DNA of 7,281 nt from CAYXDR01 sp046498185 (GTDB taxonomy: Bacteria > Desulfobacterota > DSM-4660 > Desulfatiglandales > Desulfatiglandaceae), in contig JAWOBE010000066.1 in assembly GCA_046498185.1 (NCBI GenBank), forward strand, positions 1 through 7,281, read 5' to 3'. A program made the position numbers and the translations under genes. This document shows positions 1 through 3,973 of this stretch, piece after piece. The notes under the pieces were generated by a model. It worked only from the letters and a program-made list of their open reading frames with translations. It had not been told where the DNA came from and made no database searches. Each line of letters starts with the position of its first letter. Within the stretch, counting starts at the first letter, position 1.

Positions 1-678
1 CACCGTATGATTTCTCATAAGGTGGTCCGTAATCACCAGGGCGACCATTCCTTTCAACACGGGAACTACTCTGGGGATCGCGCACGGATCGAATCTGCCT
101 GAAAGAGCCAGTTCCACCGGGTTGCCCAAAAAGTCCACCGTCTGCTGGGGGATTCTTATGGATGGAATGGGTTTTACCGCGGCTCTGATAACGATTTCCT
201 CTCCATTCGAAATGCCACCCAGAATTCCGCCTGCTCGGTTTGCGAGAAAGCCGTTGGTACAGATGGGGTCGTTATTTTCGGAGCCTTTGAGCCGGGCCGA
301 GGCTCTCCCGCCTCCCCTGAAATCGTGGTGACCGTATTTACATCTGTAAGTGTAGTCGGCATGCCCGGGCCTGAAAGTTGTCCTCAATACCTCGTATGGT
401 GCACTGTTCACATCCTTGTTTCGAATCAGGAGTGTTATGGGTGCGCCCGTGGTGCGGCCTTCGAAAACGCCCGAAAGGATTTCCACCCGGTCGGGTTCCT
501 TTCGCGGTGTACTCAAAAGGTGACCGCTCGGGCGACGTGCGGCCATGGGGATTGCGAAATCGTCTTCGCAGAGGGTCAGCTCGGAGGGACATCCGTCGAT
601 GATCACGCCCAGCGCGGAGCCGTGTGATTCGCCGAAAGTGGTTATTCTGAAAAGTTGTCCGAATGTGTTTCCGGCCAT
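1..678 (-). CDS. aroC: chorismate synthase, internally deleted and cut by the window edge
   Basis: Chorismate synthase turns 5-enolpyruvylshikimate-3-phosphate into chorismate using reduced FMN, the last common step to Phe, Tyr and Trp. The 226 readable residues start MAGNTFGQLF and carry the first family signature (GESHG at 16-20), TPRKEPDRVEILSGVFEGRTTG, RPGHADYTY (His106), RGGGRASAR (121-129), then KGSENNDPI, NRAGGILGGISNGEE and the third signature RFDPC. At Arg129 the sequence jumps straight to LKGSENND, which aligns near residue 254 of the 361-residue E. coli enzyme. About 124 central residues are therefore missing, with the frame kept. The second family signature is cut through its middle. 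The usual DRRRPG has also become AARRPSG. The Met at 678 was chosen because it matches the family N terminus and sits 7 nt from AGAGG; an ATG at 681 is possible. It starts 4 nt after the aroK stop. The reading frame is open to the edge. An active enzyme seems unlikely, so this is probably an in-frame pseudogene. Confidence 0.88.
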   Translation of the reverse strand, partial: MAGNTFGQLFRITTFGESHGSALGVIIDGCPSELTLCEDDFAIPMAARRPSGHLLSTPRKEPDRVEILSGVFEGRTTGAPITLLIRNKDVNSAPYEVLRTTFRPGHADYTYRCKYGHHDFRGGGRASARLKGSENNDPICTNGFLANRAGGILGGISNGEEIVIRAAVKPIPSIRIPQQTVDFLGNPVELALSGRFDPCAIPRVVPVLKGMVALVITDHLMRNHTV

Positions 679-682
679 CATC

Positions 683-863
683 TCACCTCTGCTTCCGGTG
701 TTGAGTCGCGAGAAGACGACATATCGTCTCCAGGACCTTCGCCGGTTCCCCATGAGCGGCATCAACGACATAATCCGACGCTTTCAGATAGAGCGGCGTT
801 CGTTGTTGAAGGAGGGCCTCAACTTCTTCGACCGCACCGGAATCCAATCAATGCCAGATGCAA
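683..863 (-). pseudogene. aroK: shikimate kinase remnant: N and C termini joined out of frame
   Basis: Shikimate kinase phosphorylates shikimate with ATP, two steps before chorismate. From a TTG at 863 the sequence reads (M)HLALIGFRCG, the first beta strand and the start of the P-loop (normally GFRxxGKS). It then meets a stop at 819-821. In a different frame, codons from about 838 to 686 read GAVEEVEALLQQRTPLYLKA, then SDYVVDAAHGEPAKVLETIC and a short basic tail, which is the typical C terminus of this family. About 110 residues of a usual ~170 are absent, including the Lys and Ser/Thr of the Walker A motif, the shikimate-binding core and the lid. The join lies near 831-840 and shifts the frame, so no kinase can be made. 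The C-terminal part alone is open from 847, but a TTG there has no ribosome site. The remnant is followed after 4 nt by aroC, so the original order was aroK-aroC behind one leader. Confidence 0.8.
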
Positions 864-868
864 ATGCG

Positions 869-874
869 CCTCCT
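869..874 (-). promoter_or_regulatory. ribosome binding site of aroK (supports TTG start)
   Basis: A perfect AGGAGG on the minus strand lies 5 nt before the TTG at 863. It is the reason for choosing TTG as the start, because no ATG is present at the family N terminus. It sits 7 nt after the U-run of the upstream terminator, so translation of aroK needs read-through of that terminator. Confidence 0.7.
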
Positions 875-881
875 GGTATGC

Positions 882-919
882 AAAAAAAGGCCGCGGGGGG
901 AAATTTTCCGCCCGCGGCC
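882..919 (-). terminator. rho-independent terminator (attenuator), region 3:4
   Basis: On the minus strand GGCCGCGGGCGG (919-908) pairs with CCCCCCGCGGCC (900-889), a 12-bp stem with one G-G mismatch. The AAAATTT between them can extend it. Seven T's (888-882) follow directly. The plus strand has no T-run after the hairpin, so the direction is minus. It lies between an aromatic leader peptide and the aroK ribosome site, which points to conditional rather than end-of-gene termination. Confidence 0.85.
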
Positions 920-996
920 TATGGATTTCACTAAACAAACCTCAGCACATGGGCGGGCCCCTCCAATAAAAAGAATAATAAAAACCCTGCCATGTG
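889..996 (-). promoter_or_regulatory. attenuation leader RNA with competing hairpins
   Basis: Four pairing segments can be drawn on the minus strand. Segment 1, CACATGGCAGGG (996-985), pairs with segment 2, CCCGCCCATGTG (957-946), by 7 + 3 bp around a two-base mismatch. In segment 2, CCGCCC (956-951) can instead pair with GGGCGG (913-908) in the 5' arm of the terminator, giving an antiterminator. Otherwise the terminator (3:4) forms. A ribosome stalled at FYYSFYW (codons 983-963) would cover segment 1 and leave segment 2 free for the antiterminator. A ribosome reaching the stop at 942 would mask segment 2 and let the terminator form. Hand pairing only; energies were not computed. Confidence 0.65.
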
Positions 997-1013
997 TTGA
1001 TGTATGTCGTCAT
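942..1013 (-). CDS. aromatic amino acid attenuator leader peptide (23 aa)
   Basis: This short frame encodes a 23-residue peptide starting MTTYINTWQG and containing FYYSFYW at residues 11-17, then RGPPMC and a TGA. Eight of 23 residues are aromatic (Tyr4, Trp8, Phe11, Tyr12, Tyr13, Phe15, Tyr16, Trp17). An AGGA sits 3 nt before the ATG. The peptide needs no function of its own: in trp- and phe-type attenuation, ribosomes stall on such codons when the charged tRNAs run short, and the position of the stalled ribosome decides which RNA hairpin forms downstream. Having all three aromatic residues fits control of the shared chorismate pathway rather than one branch. The stop is 22 nt before the terminator hairpin, as expected for this mechanism. 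I do not recall a named family for this peptide. The frame, codon content and position are seen directly; the function is inferred. Confidence 0.85.
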   Translation of the reverse strand: MTTYINTWQGFYYSFYWRGPPMC

Positions 1014-1054
1014 TTTTCCTGTTCCGAGTTTAATAAAAATGGATACTTAAAATT

Positions 1055-1083
1055 CCTATCGCGTATATTTAAATTTTTGTCAA
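1055..1083 (-). promoter_or_regulatory. probable promoter of the leader-aroK-aroC unit
   Basis: A perfect -35 box TTGACA (1083-1078) is followed after 17 bp by GATAGG (1060-1055), a poor -10 that keeps only the ATA of the consensus. The spacer is AT-rich (AAAATTTAAATATACGC). Transcription would start near 1048, leaving about 35 nt before the leader peptide start, a usual distance. No other promoter is evident upstream of the leader. Confidence 0.5.
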
Positions 1084-1408
1084 CATTTTTTTGAGCTTCT
1101 GGATATTCGTTATAGGGAAACGGTATCATCGGATAGGCGTGGAAAGATGTCACAGACGATCCAGGATGGCCATCGGTTTATCCATTTGAGTAACATGGTT
1201 GTCTTAAAACGACCTACAGTTCGCTTAAGCAGTGAATGTAGTGATCCAATGAAAACGGCCACAGTAGTGTCGTAATTAGAATCCCGACCCATAAGCACAC
1301 ACCCATAGACGGCTGTTTTCTCTTGTAATCAACCCCTGCCTGCTGCTAGGTTCTATATCCTGCCGTAACAGCAACCAAGCCGGGGACTCTTATACACTGT
1401 CCCCACTG
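1084..1408. other. gap with no recognised gene (325 bp)
   Basis: This stretch lies between the aro promoter and the 3' end of the GGDEF gene. A 62-codon minus frame (1110-1298) and a 42-codon plus frame (1147-1275) are open, but neither has a good ribosome site nor resembles a family I know. The two overlap each other and I call neither. The only clear structure is the GGGGAC/GTCCCC palindrome near its right end. Confidence 0.5.
1382..1404. repeat. short palindrome GGGGAC-N11-GTCCCC
   Basis: GGGGAC (1382-1387) and GTCCCC (1399-1404) are perfect 6-bp inverted arms around TCTTATACACT. It begins 5 nt beyond the stop codon of the GGDEF gene. No T-run follows on either strand, so it is not a standard terminator. 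Similar short palindromes with TATACACTGTCCCC are, as I remember them, dispersed in deltaproteobacterial genomes and resemble REP elements. That identity is unverified. Confidence 0.45.
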
Positions 1409-3151
1409 TCAGCCCTTATTATAGATCTGATATCTGTTCCGCCCTGTTTGTTTGGCCTGGTACATGGCTGAGTCGGCGTTTTTAAGAAGGATATTCTCTT
1501 TCGTCCTATCATCGGGATAGACGGCTATACCGATGCTTGTCGTCACAAGAAGCTGATGAGCGCCGATAAGAAAAGGTTTTCGAAAACTTTCAACGATCTT
1601 CCGGGCGACCGGGATCACGTCATCCGCCTCTTTAAGGTCTGGAATCACCAGAACGAACTCGTCACCGCCGAAGCGGGCGACGGTGTCGCTCTCTCTCAAT
1701 GCCGCATTCAGTCTTTCCGCTGCCGCCTTGAGGAGAAGATCTCCAATGTCATGGCCCAGGTTATCGTTCACATCCTTGAAATTATCCAAGTCAATCATGG
1801 CCACGGCCACACGCCTACGTTTACGCCGTGCATGTGCCAGGGCGACAGCCAGGCGATCGGAGAGAAGTTCCCGGTTGGGGAGACGCGTCAGGGGGTCATA
1901 GTAGGCCATCTGATGAATTTTTTCCTCTGCCCGCTTGCGGTCGGTTATGTCCATAAGGGTCCCCTCATAATACAAGACTGACCCTTCGTCGTCCTTCACC
2001 GTTCGGGCGTTGAGGGAAGCCCATATCTTGCCGCCGTCCTTCCTCAAAAGGCAGGTCTCAAAGCCCCTTACGAATCCTTTTGTTTCAAGGATTTTTCTAA
2101 ATTTTGCCCTGTCTTCCGGGTTTTCGTAGTGCTGTTCACCGAGATTTGTCAGGCTTCCCATAAGTTCCTGTGGGGAGTCAAAACCCAAGAGATTTGCGAG
2201 GAAAGGGTTGGCGCTGAGGAAGCGTCCATCACGTGTGGTCTGGAAGATACCCTCAACGACGTTCTCGAAAAGAGACCGGTACTTCTCCTCACTCTCCCGC
2301 AGGGCCTTTTCTGCGTTTTTGCGGCTGCTGATGTCGCGAACAAACACGAACAATCGCCCACCGTCTGTTGCCAAATAGTTAACGCTGATCTCAACGTCCA
2401 CAATCATTCCGTCCTTGCGCCGGTGGCGGGTCTCAAAGCGGTCGAAGCCGGTTTCCTCTATCTTCCGGATGCGTTTGGCTGTTGCCTCCGGATTTTCTAT
2501 GACCTCGATATCCGCAATCGACATATTGAGCAGCTCTTCGCTACTGTAGCCTGTCAAACGGCAGTATGCATCGTTCACATCCACAAAACGCCCCTGCATA
2601 TCCGCTTGCCAAAAGCCATCTATAGTCGTGTTAATGATAGTCCGGTGTTTTTCCTCTTCTTGATTCAGCACCTCTTCAGCCTGCTTGCGCTCGGTGATGT
2701 CACGGATGCTGGCCTGCAGCACTTCCTGGTTACCAATTCTAACAGGTGTGAGAATAACTTCCGCGGGAAAGACTTCACCCGTCTTGTGCTGATGCAGCCA
2801 TTCAAACCGGTGTGTATTTTCCTCCCGAAAAACCTTGTCGATGAACTCCCGTGAAGTCTCCACAGAGGGCCGCCCGTCATGCTGCAACGCAGGGGAAAGA
2901 TCCGCCGGCCGCCTTTCGAGGAGATCGCTCTTGCTTTGGAGACCGAAGAGCTCCAGTGACCGCTGGTTGCAGTCAAGGAACGTTCCCTCTTTCGTAATAA
3001 GTGTAATGGCGTCGTGGGAGCCTTCGAAAGCGGCTCTGAACTTCTGTTCATTTTCCTGAGTCGCCTCCAGGTATTGCCGGGAATTGGATGCAGCCCGCTC
3101 CAATTCCCTAACCCGCTTCTCCAGTTCCTCATACGTAGGTTTATCAGTCAT
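1409..3151 (-). CDS. diguanylate cyclase with three PAS sensor domains
   Basis: This 580-residue protein would make cyclic di-GMP from two GTP in response to a signal sensed by its PAS domains. Domains in order: a coiled coil (YEELEKRVRELERA, 7-20), PAS1 (~36-156, ending ASIRDITERKQAEE), PAS2 (~165-284, with GYSSEELL and a PAC end VRDISSRKNAEK), PAS3 (~287-410, ending GTLMDITDRKRAEE), and GGDEF (~415-580). The cyclase domain has the usual YDPLTRLPNR start, IDLDNFKDVND (453-463), the catalytic GGDEF (495-499), and an inhibitory RxxD site (RESD, 486-489) exactly five residues before GGDEF, so product inhibition is expected. No membrane segment, signal peptide or EAL/HD-GYP domain is seen, so it should be a cytoplasmic synthase. 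PAS2 looks least divergent. The ATG at 3151 has only a weak ribosome site (an AGGA lies 17 nt upstream), and no better start was found. It is monocistronic. The PAS ligands cannot be read from sequence. Confidence 0.95.
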   Translation of the reverse strand: MTDKPTYEELEKRVRELERAASNSRQYLEATQENEQKFRAAFEGSHDAITLITKEGTFLDCNQRSLELFGLQSKSDLLERRPADLSPALQHDGRPSVETSREFIDKVFREENTHRFEWLHQHKTGEVFPAEVILTPVRIGNQEVLQASIRDITERKQAEEVLNQEEEKHRTIINTTIDGFWQADMQGRFVDVNDAYCRLTGYSSEELLNMSIADIEVIENPEATAKRIRKIEETGFDRFETRHRRKDGMIVDVEISVNYLATDGGRLFVFVRDISSRKNAEKALRESEEKYRSLFENVVEGIFQTTRDGRFLSANPFLANLLGFDSPQELMGSLTNLGEQHYENPEDRAKFRKILETKGFVRGFETCLLRKDGGKIWASLNARTVKDDEGSVLYYEGTLMDITDRKRAEEKIHQMAYYDPLTRLPNRELLSDRLAVALAHARRKRRRVAVAMIDLDNFKDVNDNLGHDIGDLLLKAAAERLNAALRESDTVARFGGDEFVLVIPDLKEADDVIPVARKIVESFRKPFLIGAHQLLVTTSIGIAVYPDDRTKENILLKNADSAMYQAKQTGRNRYQIYNKG

Positions 3152-3279
3152 GATTACAACCCGTGTCTTCCTGGTCGATTTACGTCAGTACTACTAACAG
3201 AATCCTCGACAACTGCCCGACGAAAGGCTTACCCCCCATAGCCACGAAGCCTCACCCGAGTCAATCAAAAAGCTGAAAT
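3152..3279. other. upstream region of the GGDEF gene
   Basis: A weak minus-strand promoter candidate is TTGACT (3264-3259), an 18-bp spacer and TATGGG (3240-3235). An AGGCTT/AAGCCT inverted pair (3225-3230 and 3247-3252) overlaps it. Neither is strong, and no gene is visible. Confidence 0.25.
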
Positions 3280-3435
3280 TCAGAATGCATATGTTCCGTA
3301 TAGCTCACAGTATGCTTTTGCATCCTCCAATTTTATATCCGTGCTGTTATCCTTTGCCGCCCATATCAATCCGGTTTTTGTGTCCTTCACCGTCCCATTG
3401 TCATATACGATAAAAGGACCGTCTTTGTCGATTTC
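3280..3435 (-). pseudogene. DUF1566 (Lcl C-terminal) domain fragment
   Basis: Fifty-one codons read EIDKDGPFIVYDNGTVKDTK, then TGLIWAAKDNSTDI and KLEDAKAYCELYG before a TGA. A TAA lies immediately before the first codon, and there is no start. The pattern GTVKDTKTGLIWAAKD..(E)DAKAYC is the N-terminal half of a DUF1566 domain. It is the same motif as GTVTDTNTGLMWQTED in the large plus-strand protein in this window. The second half, normally a DWRLPT segment and a YWSS/YVRAVR end, is gone. There is no signal peptide. It is a decayed remnant of a secreted protein, possibly a paralogue of the intact gene but in opposite orientation. No product is expected. Confidence 0.75.
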
Positions 3436-3753
3436 TTAAAAAGGCTTCTTTTTTCAATTTTCTACTTTCTTTTCCGCTCTCTCTTTTCAAAAAATTTCTC
3501 ATTGAACATTTGATGCGGTCGTAAAACGTATCATCACCGCCTTATCGGTATCGGGGTCGAAAAGGTCGCCGGTCAACTTCCGATACCGACGCCGATAGCG
3601 ACCCCGACCCCGAGGAACAGGGTTGTTTTTGACTTTTTACGATGCCATCAAGATTGAGTCACCCTCTTTCCTTTGGAATTCTCCTTAAATTCTCCCTAAA
3701 AGGTTGATTTAGGAACCAAATAATCGTATTCTCTTTTCCATCACGTTTTTCTG
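3436..3753. other. gap with pyrimidine tract and palindromic element, no gene
   Basis: On the plus strand 3447-3500 is mostly C and T with long T runs. It is followed by a palindrome-rich segment (3512-3649) annotated separately. The rest, 3650-3753, is AT-rich and shows no frame or motif I recognise. Confidence 0.5.
3512..3649. repeat. imperfect inverted-repeat element (~138 bp)
   Basis: The ends GATGCGGTCGTAAAA (3512-3526) and TTTTACGATGCCATC (3635-3649) are inverted copies matching at 12 of 15 positions. Inside them TCGGTATCGG (3545-3554) and CCGATACCGA (3580-3589) are perfect 10-bp inverted arms around 25 nt. The right half also holds tandem-like GACGCCGATAGCGACCCCGACCCCGA. The arrangement looks like a small non-coding mobile element or dispersed palindrome. 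No transposase and no clear target-site duplication were seen. Confidence 0.5.
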
Positions 3754-3785
3754 TCCCTGACCCGTAACCGGCCAATAACCAGGGA
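3754..3785 (+). other. possible hairpin in leader of the serpin-fusion gene
   Basis: TCCCTG (3754-3759) pairs with CAGGGA (3780-3785) around a 20-nt loop containing an ACCGGCC core. It precedes the terminator at 3809-3841. It matches no riboswitch class I could recognise. Confidence 0.3.
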
Positions 3786-3808
3786 GAGTGCCATGGACGA
3801 ATGCTGAG

Positions 3809-3841
3809 CCCCGTTTCTCGATGGTGAGAGCGGGGTTTTTT
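3809..3841 (+). terminator. rho-independent terminator without an upstream gene
   Basis: CCCCG (3809-3813) pairs with CGGGG (3831-3835), and TCTC (3816-3819) with GAGA (3826-3829), around GATGGT. A small internal loop separates the two helices. Six T's (3836-3841) follow. The direction is plus, since the minus strand has no T-run after the hairpin. No plus-strand gene ends before it, and the next start codon is 132 nt downstream. It may end a small RNA, act as an attenuator for the following gene, or be a leftover. Confidence 0.7.
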
Positions 3842-3916
3842 GTTCGCATTGATGGACGAGCCGGTGACCTGGTGTTTTCAAGTAGGTGTAGGCTTTATGT
3901 TGCACTTCAGTGGCTG

Positions 3917-3932
3917 TCAACACTTGTGTTGA
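3917..3932. promoter_or_regulatory. 16-bp palindrome, operator-like
   Basis: TCAACAC and GTGTTGA are perfect 7-bp inverted arms separated by TT. The right arm overlaps GATAAT (3931-3936), a possible -10 box about 38 nt before the next start codon. No convincing -35 lies 16-18 bp upstream. A dimeric regulator site is plausible but unproven. Confidence 0.35.
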
Positions 3933-3973
3933 TAATACCGGCTCCAAAGGGGGTCTAAAAGGAGGACACGATA

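Noticed and set aside
683..847. 54-codon protein from a TTG at 847 using the aroK C-terminal frame
   Set aside because: No ribosome site precedes it, and the piece lacks all catalytic parts; it is better read as a remnant.
545..969. Plus-strand frames of 104-129 codons over aroK and aroC
   Set aside because: They run opposite to clear shikimate kinase and chorismate synthase sequence and through the attenuator terminator.
1147..1275. 42-codon plus-strand frame
   Set aside because: Overlaps the frame above on the other strand, has no family likeness and no convincing ribosome site.
1110..1298. 62-codon minus-strand frame between aro promoter and GGDEF gene
   Set aside because: No good ribosome site, no recognisable motif, and it ends just before the leader promoter; an overlapping plus frame is equally open, so chance is the better explanation.
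2129..2854. 241-codon plus-strand frame opposite the PAS domains
   Set aside because: It is a shadow of the three-PAS diguanylate cyclase, whose motifs on the minus strand are clear.
3541..3620. Possible CRISPR or tandem array in the GATACCGAC/GACCCCGAC stretch
   Set aside because: The units are short, irregular and unspaced; the pattern is better explained as an inverted-repeat element.
3741..3947. 68-codon minus-strand frame upstream of the serpin-fusion gene
   Set aside because: It crosses the plus-strand terminator and palindrome, has no ribosome site or family likeness, and its composition looks non-coding.
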